A DNA stretch of 64,000 bases, from NCBI GenBank assembly GCA_002077065.1, contig NAJO01000049.1:186001-250000 (forward strand). Direction: 5' to 3'. Below the pieces are notes generated by a model, which ran no database searches, was not told where the DNA came from, and was given only the letters and a program-made list of their open reading frames with translations. The position numbers and the translations under genes are program-made. This document shows positions 22,212-33,941 of this stretch, piece by piece. Each line of letters opens with the position of its first letter. The stretch's first letter is position 1. Source of the stretch: Cryoendolithus antarcticus. Taxonomy: Eukaryota > Ascomycota > Dothideomycetes > Cladosporiales > Cladosporiaceae.

Positions 22212-22643
22212 ATGGCGGCATCTAGAGTGCAGATCAGCATCATTGTACATAGAGGCACGCCACTCGACTATTCACAGTACAGACACACCGCCCTCTGGTT
22301 GTAATTTGCAGATCATTCGCCAGCCCTTTTGGCCGAGATCGTTGGTGCACACGGCTTCTTCGAATATTACTGTGAAGATAACGCGGATCCATCTGCCAAC
22401 CAGGAATTTGTGAGAGCCATCGATGTCGGAAATCTGTCCAACACGTTTACGAGGGCGTCGATCATCCAAGCTTTGTCGAGAGTTCCTATCGATGGTGACG
22501 ACCACGAGTACAACTGTCAAACATGGGTCCAACTAGCTCTCGAGATGCTCAGGGACGCTGGGCAACTGGCTGGTGAGGATTATGAGCGAGGCGTGGAGCA
22601 GATGGTGGATGTGATCGCGGAAGCAGAAGACTTTGAGGAGTAG
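22212..22643 (+). pseudogene. Fungal hypothetical protein interrupted by one in-frame stop
   Basis: From the ATG at 22212 the frame reads MAASRVQISIIVHRGTPLDY, then ...RHTALWL, a TAA at 22302-22304, and continues in the same frame FADHSPALLAEIVGAHGFF to a stop at 22641-22643. Both sides look like one protein of 143 codons. The continuation includes YNCQTWVQLALEMLRDAG near the end. I recall similar fungal hypothetical proteins with an upstream His and an NCQxWV motif, reminiscent of a papain-like thiol hydrolase, but the function is not established. No intron of sensible length can remove the stop: gtaatttgcag is 11 nt and the next acceptor gives 23 nt and the wrong frame. A recent nonsense mutation, sequence error or readthrough are the options. 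Confidence 0.6.
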
Positions 22644-23331
22644 ATCTGGTTGTTGTCTACTTCTGCTCAAGGTCGATCGATAGCCAAGTCTCATCGAGAT
22701 ACTACCCGCCGTCGTGCTCCGTATCGATACTAGTCTGGCTACTTTCGCGAGTAACATCGAACAATCAGGCACGGGAACACCAAGCGTGCGTTCGGATTGC
22801 AGCGATCTGCGTTCCTCTAATGCGCGCTCGAGCACTGCATGCCATTTGATGCCCGTCGACGGTATGAGTATATTCAGCAGAGCCGATGGGTTGTAGTGCG
22901 GAGTTTGACTCAAGCAAAGCTCAGTCTGTTGCGCTACCGACATCGGACCAGCTCATCGGCGAAGCATGTTCATTTGCACTTGGGGCATCATTCATGTCGG
23001 GAGACTCGTACCGACGATGCTTTCGGAAGGGCTTCAGTCATACAAGCTCGAGCCGGAATCACTAGAGCTGGATCCAGTGACTTGGCTTGATTTGACGCGT
23101 AGACGATACCTCGTACTCTGGCGCCTCTTGTTGTCTGAAGAGTTCAAGGCCAGCCGCATCCGACATGGAGACCATGCGAACTGCTAGAGTCAGGAGAGTA
23201 CCTCTCAACCTCACTTGCCGTTCTTCTCATCGTGCGACTGCTGCGGTCATTTCACCTTGGTCATCCTCTCGGTACCATCCCTCGCCTCTCCGTACTTTCC
23301 CCCATGTCCACCCATGTCCTTCCACAATTCT
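22644..23331. other. Intergenic, possible decayed coding DNA
   Basis: About 690 bp before the 3' end of the HET-NACHT-ankyrin gene. A 73-codon plus frame (22966-23187) contains WLDLTRRRYLVLWRLLLSEEF, which looks protein-like but is not recognised. Confidence 0.3.
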
Positions 23332-26300
23332 TCACTCATCTTCCGCCCTTCGCTTCCGCTTCGAAACGTTGCTCCGCAGTCGACCCGGGCTTCGGGCTGG
23401 GTCATGGTGTTGCAATGAGAGGAGATCTGTTTCCGAAGACGACGATGGAATCAACTCAACTGATATCGATGTTGGCCATATATCGTCTGCTCCTGCATCC
23501 ATCAGCATCCGAACCACCTTCACGTGGCCTTGTCCAGCCGCCGCCTCTAGCGCACTGCCGTAGTATTCTCCCTGATCCTTAAGGTCTGCTCCCGCATCTA
23601 TCAGCATCTGCACTACCTTCTCGTGGCCTCCAAAAGATGCCGCCTGCAGTGCATTGCCATAGTGTCCTCCCTGAGCGTTTACGTCTGCTCCTGCATCCAT
23701 CAGCATCTGCACCACCTTCGCCTTGCCTCCAAGAGATGCCTCCTGTAGTGCAGTGCTATCATGGTATCCCCCCCGAGCATTAAAGTCTGCTCCCGCATCT
23801 ATCAGCATCTGCACCACCTTCTCGTGGCCTCCTAAAGATGCCGCCTGCAGTGCATTGCCATAGCGTCCTTCGTCCTGAGCGTTGACGTCTGCTCCTGCAT
23901 CCATCAGCATCTGCACCACCTTCTCGTAGCCTTGTTCGGATGCCGCCTGCAGTGCATTGTCATAGTATTCTCCGTTCTGAGCGTTGACGTCTGCCCCTGC
24001 ATCTATTAGCATCTGCACCACCTTCTCATGACCTTCACTAGATGCCGCATAGAGCGCATTGTCAAACTTTCCTCCCGGAGCGTTGATATCTGCTCCTGTA
24101 TATATTAGCATCTGCACCACCTTCTCGTGGCCTCCAAAAGATGCCGCCTGCAGTGCATTGCTATAGTGTCCTTCGTCCTGAGTATTAACGTCTGCTCCTG
24201 CATCTATCAGCACCTGCACTACCTTCTCGTGGCCTGTGACAGAGGCCGCCTGCAGTGCATTGCCATAGTGTCCTCCCTGAGCGTTTACGTCTGCCCTTCC
24301 ATTCAACAGCTCTTGCACGATTGCCTTAAGGCCGAGCAAACTAGCATAATACAGCGCAGTCGCAACTTCTAATTTGGAATTCTCAAAAGGTTGCTTCCAC
24401 GACCGATCAGGATCGTAGATCTGGAGCCAATCGCGCTTTCTGGCCACGGAATCAAGGAATGCCACCTCCCGGGTGCTGCTGCTACACTGCTGTAGGAATG
24501 CGTAATGAGGCCAAGTCTTGGCAGCGTATACCAATAGCGGAAATGCTTCAAGATCTTCCTCCGTCGAAGTCTTCAGCGAAGAGGCGCTATAATGTGTGAG
24601 ATATACAAGACAGCTGTGTGTCAGGTACCTGTGCTCCTTGAAAGGGTCAAGTTGGAAATATTTCACATTACTCTCCAGTATGCGTGACGACTCCAGGTAC
24701 TCTTTGACAGAGAAATGAGCCAACCTGACTCTGGTGCCTTCTTCGATCTGTCGAGATGCGCGCTTCACGTTGAAGTCGCCGTCGCTGTCAATAACATGGT
24801 CATTTTCTTCCTCCTGAACGCCGTCTATGGTCACAAAGCCGGCAAGGATGTTGAGCGTATCGGCCCAGTCACCTCTGTCGTCAGTGTCGACAGACCCGTC
24901 TACTCCCAGAGTGTCAGTTGTGTCGATTATACTAGCTTCGGCAAGCTCGAGGAGACTTAGAGGCGACTGTGCGTAAGCAAGCCATCGGAGGAGCGTGAAT
25001 GCGTAGGAGCGGTCAGCTTCGTTAATGTTGTCCAGCATCCGCTCGTACGTTCCGTCCAGAGTCTTAGGCAAAGCATGCAGAGCCGCTCTAAGTGAGCTCA
25101 GCCTAGTAGACTTGAACATCTTCAGCTGCTCCAGCTGGCAGTACACCCATCTGAACCTACACAGCATCAATGTCTTAGCATATTATGATTGCACACAGCA
25201 GGTGTGTAACATACATTCCGTCTGCTCTCTCCGACAACGTGTCTTCAATCAACGCCCTCGCAGCAGGATCGAGGCGCGAGAGTCTGCTGTCACGTGACAC
25301 ATAAGTCAAGATGTATCTATGTATATCGGCGTCTATTGTCCGGGCTGTGATAGGCATTAAATCGGCGCTAGCGTCCTGCATGAGAGAGCGAACATCTGGT
25401 ACGTCGCGACTTGTCACTAGAATCCGCACGTTTGGCAGTTGATCCAAGAGCTGTTCTACACTACTCAACACGATTTGTCGGACTCCATCGCCTTCGGGGC
25501 ATTCGTCAAGTGCATCTAGGTGGACGTAGACACTGTTGTATGCGGCAATAGATGACCATAAAATCTTTTGCAGCTCATCTGATCCCGGCAGCCTTCGCTC
25601 GGTTCTCTGGTACGCTTGGCGAAGCATTGACAGCCCAGGCTCTCCTTGGCCAAGCTGCACAACTAACGAAACAAGGAGGTCCCTATGGGTTTGCTTCTGA
25701 GTATCCGAGAAGGAAAAGTAGAAGATGGCTTGTCCTGTGAAAATGTCGCTTCGGCAGTGCGTCTTTATGTCCTCGATGGCCGTAGAGCAGAGAATGGTCT
25801 TCCCGCATCCAGCCTTGCCATACACCCAGAGGAGCCTGCTCGGCCCAGACTTCCACGCCAGGTATTGACTGTGTTCGAGCAGCCAGGCGCCCGTGTCAGG
25901 CTCGTGCTGTTGCCGCGCCTTATCATGATTTGTCCATGGATCAGATGATGAGAGCCATGCAGCGATCTTTCTGTATTCCTCGGCTTTTTGAGCAGCCGTA
26001 ATGTTCCGCTGGTGGATCGCCGCCATAAGACGCTGTCTTGCTCCCGTATATTTCTCTCCATAGATGACAGCTAGCGTTACACCGAGTATGCCAAACAGAG
26101 CGTATGACATGTCTTCCGGGCGTGTCGTTGTTCGACCATCCATCCATTTCAGCTTCTCTTCGACGCTCAGATCCGCACTTGCATCGTAATTGAGCAGTAC
26201 GTCCACTGGAACCCCCGTGACCCGAGCGATCGTGTCTTGTAATTTACGCCCGATGGAAAGCCCAGTATTGCTGCCGGAAGAACTTCCTTTGTGACCGATG

Positions 26301-26752
26301 ACTTGCCAGTCCGCCGTGACGAAGACTACTATCTGTGGCGCTAGCAATTCCTGCAGTGTCCAGCCCCTCTTAAACCACGCGCTCTTTTCAAAGCCGCTCA
26401 CATCCTCTGCTGTCTCAACGTCTGCAAGGTATGCAAGGCATACCTCAGCATTGTGGTACCAATCGAACATTGAATTGATCGCCTCTGACAGCTCTGCAGC
26501 GCTTTCCTTATTGATGCAGCATGTATCTATCCATAGCCACTTGATATGAGATATGCTGCTCTTGACATAGTCCGCAAACGCCTCGACTTTCTGGTAGCCT
26601 CGTCCACTCGTGTTGCGGCAATCCTTGACATCCTGAAATGTTGCTTCATCCCGGCTGTCTTTCGACCACCGGTGCGATGCTATCACGTACGCCGGCCTTT
26701 CCTCTTCTCGGAATTCGGCGAATGTGAGGCTCGCGACATCGAGAAGGCGCAT
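23332..26752 (-). CDS. HET-NACHT-ankyrin NLR-like protein
   Basis: Exon 1 26752-25215 and exon 2 25156-23332 with a 58-nt intron (AT|G) give 1120 aa. The N-terminal HET domain is intact: MRLLDV...YVIASHRW, WLWIDTCCINKESAAELSEAINSMF and FKRGWTLQELLAP. A NACHT-type NTPase follows, with P-loop VYGKAGCGKTILC near residue 320 and Walker-B-like VYVHLDALDEC. A helical linker with ALPKTLDGTYERMLDNI and LLRWLAYAQSPLSLLELAEA follows. Nine ankyrin repeats (about residues 800-1075) are built on NALQAAS..GHEKVVQMLIDAGADVNAQ, and a short basic tail ends the protein. Such STAND proteins act in fungal heterokaryon incompatibility and non-self recognition: repeats sense, NACHT oligomerises, HET triggers cell death. 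The reading frame is complete, so it is probably functional. Confidence 0.93.
23480..24365 (-). repeat. Nine ankyrin-coding repeats of about 99-102 bp
   Basis: Tandem units inside the HET-NACHT-ankyrin gene. Positions 23639-23688 and 24245-24294 are identical over 50 bp although six units lie between them, which implies recent exchange or duplication among units. The outermost units (nearest 23480 and 24365) are more diverged. Confidence 0.85.
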
Positions 26753-27132
26753 TTCTGCTCAGTCGCGCAAACGGAAGAGTGCGCCAACCTCTCATCTCAA
26801 TTGTGCATCGGGTTTAGTGGCAAGGAAAACAGCAAAAGCGTCAGGATGAAGACAGAAGGAAGGATGAGAGCTGCGCGATGCTGCGGCACAGCTTGTGGCT
26901 GCGCCAGCCTCGAACCTACGGGAGGGCTGCAGGCGTTTTACTTGCTTGTTCTGGTATCATAACGAACGCGTGAATGATCTTCCGCAGAATCTCGAGAATG
27001 AAAGCACGAAAATAAGGGGTGCAAATCACAGTGATGGTCCGCCCGAGTAAGCTTGCTGAGAGGCTGATCAATGCGATGACTGAGGTAGGAATTCACCGAT
27101 GTTCATTCCGTCAGAGTGTACAAGGTCAAAGT
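26753..27132. other. Intergenic, promoter of the HET-NACHT-ankyrin gene
   Basis: About 380 bp between the HET-gene start and the Rieske oxygenase stop. Nothing else is recognised. Confidence 0.4.
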
Positions 27133-28485
27133 CTACCACACCAATTCCTTCCGATCCTCGGTACACTTCTCCAACGCAGCACATGTATCCTCCTCTCCGC
27201 TGATCTCAGCCGCAGGCACATGCTTCGCCGGCCAGATCTGCCTGCCAGCCTTCCTCTCCAGCTCGAAGTGCTCCGTGACCGCCTCCCGTACCTGACTCTG
27301 CACGTATAGTGGTCCTTTTTCCCCTGTGATCTCGGTCAGTAAGGCTTATACATGACGATGAAAGACGACAGAGATGAAGCAAATGAACGTACACCTCGGA
27401 TGCAGCTCACCCGCCTCATAAACCCCAGCGTCCAGATTCCTCTGCTGCCCAGCACAAAGCCCCTTATCCTCCGCCATGACCCTCGCATACGCCTCACTGA
27501 TCAACTTGAAATCCTCCTCACTCGAATTCTTGTTTCGATAGATCTCATAGCTCATCGCGCTCTCCGTCGCAGAGCTAGGAAGAAACTTCTGCAACATCAT
27601 GAAGTGCGGCGTGATTGTCATGGACGCGTTGGGGAAGAAGTACGTGCTGTTCACGCTCAAGCCCATACGCCGCTGTTCCTCGGTGGTGGCAGAATCGTGC
27701 TGCATATGGCCGTCTTTCGCGGCGAGGTCGTGGGAGTCTATGGTGAGGAAGGTGGGGACGTCGGCGTGGGTTGTTTTGCAGTGGTAGCATTCGTTGAAGT
27801 TGTCTGCTAGGAGCTTCCAGTTGTAGTGGCCTTGCAGGTCGTAGGTGTGGTCTAGCTCGTAGTCTGCGAAGTTGAAGTCTTTGAAGCGGGCTTGTCGGTC
27901 TACGGAGTCGAAGTCTTTGGCCCATGGGATCGGAGTGGACGAACCATCGAGGTTGATGTAGATGAAGTTGTTACCGTCGATGTGGACGTGCACTGGCAAG
28001 AGTCCGTTGGCAGACTTGTCGAAGCTGGGAAAATCCTGATACCCTGGTGCTTTCGCTAGCTTGCCATCTACACCGTAGGACCAGCCGTGGTAGCGACAGG
28101 AGAGAATCTTCTTGTTGCCTGACTTCGCTTCGTTCACAGGGTACGCGCGGTGTCGACAGACATTGTGGAAGGCATTGATCTTGCCACTACGGTCGAGCAC
28201 GATGTTGACGTCGAAGCCGGCAAACTCGTAGCGTAGGAAGTCTCCGGCTTCCTTGAAGCGGCTTCGGTGGGTCATGAACAGCCATCGCTTCGAGAAGATG
28301 GCGCGGCGCTCCATGGCGTAGATCTCGGAAGACGTGTACCATGATGAAGGGAGCGCGCGAACGGTGGCTTTGCTGTCGTACTGGGTTGCACCCTTGGGAA
28401 CGTCTCGAACCCTGTAGGGCTCGACTGCCGGCTTGGATGGGAAGCCCAAGTAGCTGCTTGCGATGGACATGACTGAGGTGGCCAT
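27133..28485 (-). CDS. Rieske non-heme iron oxygenase, alpha subunit
   Basis: Exon 1 28485-27411 and exon 2 27323-27133 give 421 aa. I chose the donor gtgagc at 27410 over one farther downstream, because only it joins into the family-like frame EKGPLYVQSQVREAV...IWPA; the intron is 87 nt with branch ttactgac. The Rieske 2Fe-2S cluster motif is CRHRAYPVNEAKSGNKKILS followed by CRYH. The catalytic iron site is NFNECYHCKTTH. The order Rieske then catalytic domain and the length match choline-/carnitine-monooxygenase-like enzymes, which need an external reductase. The substrate is not determinable; quaternary amines or aromatic rings are family options. It lies head-to-tail with the GMC-hydrolase gene. 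Confidence 0.92.
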
Positions 28486-28892
28486 ACTGAGGCTCTTGAT
28501 CACGATGGAATATGGAAGGAACTCTGAGCAGAGGAGAGTACGGTGGTGACGAGAGTATGAGACTGCTATACCTCCATGGACTCACATTGTTATAGGCGAC
28601 TTGGTGGCTCATATCGTCCTATGCTACCACTGTCTACAAGACGCGTCGAGATATGGTGGTCAGCGTGATGGACAGTCGGTCGGTCTAGATGGGCGTTGAC
28701 TAAGTACAAGAACCACGAGGAGGGAGCGTGAACTACTTCCCAAAGCGGCATCACTTTCCTTGATGCTTACCTAACGGATCTCCTCGATGCTGCAACTATT
28801 CTGCTCGATCGCACATCACTATAGTGGATATTGAGGGCATGTGAAATGTCCAGTCGTCGATGTTCAGCTGATAAGGCTGTTCGCGAACTGCG
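28486..28892. other. Intergenic, promoter of the Rieske gene
   Basis: About 400 bp between the Rieske start and the end of the GMC-hydrolase gene. An ATG at about 28612 followed by a gtgagt donor hints at a 5' leader exon, but joining it to cag at about 28521 gives a stop, so the coding start stays at 28485. Confidence 0.4.
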
Positions 28893-31800
28893 CTACTGCT
28901 CCGACCTCTCAGTCACCCGCCGTATCTCCTCGAGCACAACCCCGAATGCCCCTCCCTTCTCGGCAGCCTTGTCACTGATCCACAGATCCAAATGACCAAC
29001 ACCCTCAATCACCCGTCTCCTCACCATCTCGTCTCCAAAGCGCTCCATGAGCATCTCCCAAGTCTTCTTCGTAGTCACCGGAGGATACACAACGTTCTCT
29101 GATCCCGAAAGCAGTAGTACAGGCAGCCCCGCCAGTCTGGCTACATTCTTCTTCGTCACAAGCGAATTTCCGCGATCGTCCGTGACGACTTGCTTGCGAC
29201 CCATGTCCGCGAGTAGCTGCAGGCAAGTGGTGTGTATGCCACCGAAGATCTCTTCGAGGTGGGAGTGCGTCGCTTCGTTGAGATTCGCGTGGTTCCAGAG
29301 TCTACCGAAGGCGAGGTTGCAGCGATGGCAGACGTTTGAACTGCAGACCTCGCGAGGTGAGGCGTGCGGATAGAAGCGAAGGACGTTATCTAGCAGTCGC
29401 TGGATCCACCTGGCATCTGCTGGGGATTCGCACGCATACCAGTCCTCGCCTGTGATGAGGCGATACAGACTGATCAGCGGAAGCCGTGCTTTCCACGTGC
29501 TCAGTGAACCTAGACAGGGTGTAAAGAAGGTCGCCGACGCAGTGACGCCTGCAAGCCAGGACGCAGGGATCGTCCCATCGAGCAGACCACTAGCGAGCGC
29601 GAGTGAGCCGACGCAGTGCGCCACTACGTACGGCCGTGGAGCTGTTGGACCGGCCAGCCGCCGATGCTCTATCAGCGCCGCCGCTATATCGAGACGTGCG
29701 CTGTAGCTCGTACACTCGAACTTCGTGGCATTGCCCTCGTCTCGACCGAAGCGTGTTGTCAAACACCAGCAGCGGTAACCCTTGCTGGTGAAGTAGCTGA
29801 TGGCGTTCTCCGTCATGTACGGTGAAGCGAAGATGAGATGGTTGACTGCGCTCCCAGGTATGAAGATGATGTCCTGTAGCGAATTGGTCGGGGCATTGCT
29901 TGTGCGGTTCCACATTCGAAGGGTTGAAGTGACACCATCGGAAGCCGTGATGGTGTGCACTGCATCTCCGTCACTTCGGTGTTCTGTCGATGGAGCACCA
30001 TTGCATTGTGGCTCAAGAGGGTACCGGAGAGGCGCCAGTCGTGGAAAGAACGCCAGTGACAGTTTCCGTACGAAGAGAGACAGGAACTTCATCATCATCC
30101 ACCAGCGTTCCGCATGGCTACGTCCGGTCGCACTCATCGAGGACACCATGTCCAAGACCCCAGGGAGATCGATATGAAGCTCGCCACGTGCATACAGACC
30201 TCCTTTTAGAGATGTGATATCGACTGTCATTGTGGTAGATGCATGCCAGAGCTTGCGTACAGACACTCCTACGGAGGGGTTGAAGACCTTCCGACACCGA
30301 AACTCGTATGCATTGCCATTGCCATCAAGGGCAGTGAAGTCGTATGCCATTACCATCTGATCGGGGCCCAAACTGTCCACAACGAAGGGTCTGAAGCTAC
30401 CTTCCTTGATCACGAGCTGTTCCTGCGAGATGCCATCGCACTCGAGAGTGCCGTATATCGTACCCTCGAAGACATCAGCCGATTGCTGAACGACGATGGA
30501 GGCGTTCAGAGTGACCTGTGACCGAGTGCCGGACACGTAGATGTCGCCTGTCATGGTTTCGAAGAACGGCAATTCGGTGGGCAATACATCGCAATACCTT
30601 CCCAAGGTCCTCTCGAAGTCCGCCCTCGAATCCAGATCAATCGCACAACCAAGCCTTAGTGCCGCAGCCTCAACACTCCGTTCCGCCAGCGCCGTGATCG
30701 TCGCGAACGGATTCGCGCACAGTGATCTAGGCACCACAGCACCATCAACGACATACAGTCCAGCGTGTGTTTCAGAGCCAGCACCCGTGAATAGCTCGCC
30801 CGTGTGAGTCGTGGAGCCTGTGCGGCCTGAGCCATCGCCCGCCATCCCAAGGCCACCGAGGAGGTGTACTATGACTTTGAAGCCCTGCTCCATGAAGACG
30901 CCGTCGAGAGCATGCGTTATCTTAATCAGAAGAGTTTTGATCCGGGCGAGATTGGCCTTGCGACCGATGTTTGACACGTTGAGCACAGCAGTATCGTTTT
31001 GTAGCGTCATGGATCCTGTTGCGTTGTCATGGCTTGGCACGAGGTAGACCTGGCTTCGTTGCATCGCTGATGACATTGGATTCAAGATGTCGACGAACCG
31101 TCTGAGTTTGCGAAGTGTACTTTGCCGTGGCGGATACGCTCTGCGCAAGAAGGGCTTCACGAGGCGGAAGAAGCCAGACATGACGCGAGGAAATGCGCCG
31201 TCCTGTATGATGAAGTCTTCCTCGTAGTTCTCGCTAGTTCTGCAGTCTATCATGCTGCTTATGGTCGGTCCAGGTGGGTTGTGCTTCGGTCCTTGCTGCC
31301 CAGTAGCATCTACTCGCCGATTCAGGTCGTAGCCAAAGCCCAAGAAGCCACCATTGCCGCTTAGACCCTTACCGACCATTGTGCTGACTGGGAGACCCTG
31401 AGCCTTGCTGCGAAGGATGATCTCCGTGGACCCCAGTGAGCCAGCGCCAAGGAAGACGAGCTGCTTTGCGTGGACCCAACGAAGACTTCTGGGAGATCTT
31501 CGTGACCATGGCCAGGATTTTTCGGACTCAGTCCGTCGATAGTAGACTAGCCAACCATTCGCAGGATGCTTCTTGATGTATTGCACGTCGCAGCCGCAGT
31601 ATCTAGGTTACATCTCAGCATGGTCTTCATGGCTGAGTCTGAGGTAGCTTACATCTCTGCTCCGAAACAATAAGCATCAGCCAAATACGTAGCAAGCACA
31701 CTGTTCTTGCTACCATCGTTAAGTCCAGTACTATCCTGACCACTGAGAGTGCTAGCTCGCAGATGCACGCCCGCAGAATTGACACGGTCTTCGAAGGCAA

Positions 31801-32606
31801 CAGTCTGCTTCGCAGGCACAAAGCTATCGCCCAGGCCTGCCAGGTGGGCCTGTTCCTTGAAGACCGAATATTTGCGAATTGGCTCGCGGCTCTTTGGATC
31901 GCTCTGTGGCTCGAGCATCCGTTCTGCACGCTCGAAGTCTGTTGAACGTCAGTGTATGTCCTGCGAGGCCGCGAGGAATCGCGTACACGTATCAAGCTCG
32001 CCAGGCTGACGTAATTCGGCAGGCCACGCAAGCGATGTCAACGTCTCAGATCGTGGCCGTAGGTACACATTCGCGTTGATCAGGCTCGTCCCACCCAGAC
32101 CTGCTCGTCAGTGAGTCTCCATCCCGTGTGTCGTACTCTCGCACGTATCACCCACCATTGCCAACGAAGGCGTTTGAAGAGCCAGCACAGATCCACCGAT
32201 ACAGTCCAATCAGGTTACCAAGGCGGATGGCGATCCCTTTGAACCACGCGAAGTCGATCTGTCCCATAGTACACAAGTTTCGTAGCACCGAGAAAGTACT
32301 ACTAGGATACTCGCCAGGCCATCGCTCGAGACCGCGTTCGAGCACGCAAACACTCTGCTTCGGCTGAGCCCGCGCCATCCTGCTGGCCGCAACACCGCCG
32401 CCATAGCCTGAACCGATGACAACGACATCGTAGGAGTCACGAATTGTGTGGATGGGCTTGCCGATGCGTGGTGGTCGTCTGTTGTGTTGCTGGGAAGCCA
32501 GAAAGCTCATCCGAAGTGCTCGAAAGAGATTCCAGACGAGTTTGAAGAACAGCGTGTAGACGGCGAGGAGTATGCGTGCAATGGTCCAGATAGTTCTCGC
32601 CGCCAT
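28893..32606 (-). CDS. Cholesterol-oxidase-like GMC oxidoreductase fused to alpha/beta hydrolase
   Basis: Exons 32606-32156, 32100-31987, 31938-31653 and 31602-28893 give 1186 aa; introns are 55, 48 and 50 nt. The N-terminus has a hydrophobic helix (WTIARILLAVYTLFFKLVW), so it is probably membrane-tethered. The FAD Rossmann motif is VVVIGSGYGGGVAASRMA (about residue 60). VGNGLGGTSLINANVYLRP and the C-terminal GMC block GLYVVDGAVVPRSLCANPFATITALAER complete a cholesterol-oxidase-like flavoprotein (to about 640). After a linker domain, residues about 865-1186 form an alpha/beta hydrolase: IIFIPGSAVNHLIF, elbow VVAHCVGSLA (Cys947 where Ser is usual), VLLLSGSENVVYPP and GVGHLDLW with the likely catalytic His. 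Sterol oxidation and lactone or ester cleavage on one chain is an inference. Confidence 0.9.
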
Positions 32607-33854
32607 GGCGATGCCGGGTGCAATTGCTTGAGTTCACTAGACGTACGAGAAGCGCAAATGTACAGAAGAAGAGAGGGAAGCAGGGAAGGATATTGCAGGA
32701 GAACCGGTACAGAGATTTCGGATACAGACCTGAAGGCCAACTCGGGCACACTAACACCAACATGGGCAGTTGTATATCCAAAGATGTGGCGTGCATTGGT
32801 TGCAAATTGCCATTAGCCAGTATATGGCATTCGGCACGCGCCCGGGCCCGAATGCGAATGCTGGGTTTCGTTCAGCCCCACGCGAATGGCAGAGGAAGCG
32901 AACCACTCAGCGACTCGCCGTGCTGGAGGATGCTGATATGTGCAGCGCCGCGAGATCCTTCTAGTGTGTACCGTCGAGTGCTGTCTGCTTCAGGACGTCT
33001 CATGCTACAGGTAGCACTAACTGCAATTCCGTCATCGCAGTGTAGTATACACTAGCAGTGTCACTCGCGTCAAGTTCTTGAGTGGTTCGCTCCGTTTATC
33101 GTTCGCGTGAGCCCCAACTCCAGCTGCTTCGCAAGCTTCGCGCGCTTGACATGCTGTATTTGCGCGATTCAGAGGTCGAAGAACTCGCTTGTGCCCCAGG
33201 ATTCGGGTGAGCCCATCTATTACTTGTGCGTTTGTCAGCCGCTCGCGAGGGCCGTTTGCTAGAAGCAGGCACTGCACGTGGCCCTGGTCGTGGAAGTAAG
33301 CCTTCCCGCCGAGCTGAAGATCGCTGAAGGATCGTGGAGGACGACCTTCAACCTTCCAACCTGGGTGCGAAAACTCGCAATCGCCACATGTGATATGTCG
33401 ACCATCTCGGCATGGTGGTTGACGCGTCAGCGGTGTTGTTGACTTGCGCATCGGTAGCACAGTAGGCGGTAGACGCAAGTGGAGATCCTCAATTAGCCTG
33501 CCATATCGGCGGAGCAGACATGAGTCTCCATCGCCATGTCGTTGGGCAAAAGGACAGGCACAGTGCAATAGAATGGTCTGACGATATCCTGAAATGACAG
33601 CGTCGAGCGAGCCCCGGGAGAAATTGTCGGGAGAGGTCTGACGAGCACGGAACGCTGGTGAGGCTTGGAACGCGAGTCTTTCGCGAGGCAGCGAGAAAAC
33701 CAACAGTACAGTGTCAGTAGCTGTCGCCAAGCCCCACACCTGCTCAAAAGTTCTCCTGCGTTGACGCTGGTTCGTTCCTTCCTGCGTCAGATGACATGAG
33801 GCAAAACGATAAAAAGAAGGTCTTCATTATCGCCTGTGACGATAGCGTTGAGTG
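32607..33854. other. Intergenic, one weak minus-strand frame
   Basis: About 1.25 kb upstream of the GMC-hydrolase gene. A minus frame (33739-33032, GTG at its start) has protein-like stretches such as FSHPGWKVEGRPPRSFSDL but no domain, no supported start and no splice pattern. I do not call it a gene. Confidence 0.35.
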
Positions 33855-33941
33855 AGCCCAACGCGGGGGTCGAACCCGCGACCTTGAGATCGCGGCAGTG
33901 ATGCTAAGAGTCTCACGCTCTACCGATTGAGCTAGCCGGGC
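33855..33941 (-). tRNA. tRNA-Lys(CTT) with a 14-nt intron
   Basis: On the minus strand the acceptor stem GCCCGGC pairs with GTTGGGC (one G-T pair), with discriminator T. The D arm is GCTC-AATCGGTA-GAGC, and the T arm is CGCGGG with loop TTCGACC and CCCGCG. The anticodon stem TGAGA/TCTCA holds loop CTCTTAA with anticodon CTT at 33908-33906. A 14-nt intron (33904-33891) sits one base 3' of the anticodon, the standard place for eukaryotic tRNA introns. The mature length without intron is 73 nt, as expected before CCA addition. Confidence 0.96.

Noticed and set aside
22302..22323. An intron explaining the in-frame TAA
   Set aside because: Available GT-AG pairs give 11 or 23 nt; both are too short, and the 23-nt one shifts the frame.
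27391..27411. Alternative donor gtgtac for the Rieske intron
   Set aside because: It leads into the wrong frame of exon 2; only the gtgagc donor gives the family-like C-terminus.
28486..28612. A leader coding exon for the Rieske gene starting at an upstream ATG
   Set aside because: Splicing with the available donor and acceptor produces an early stop.
33032..33739. 235-codon minus frame
   Set aside because: No ATG at its start, no family resemblance and no splice pattern; left as intergenic.
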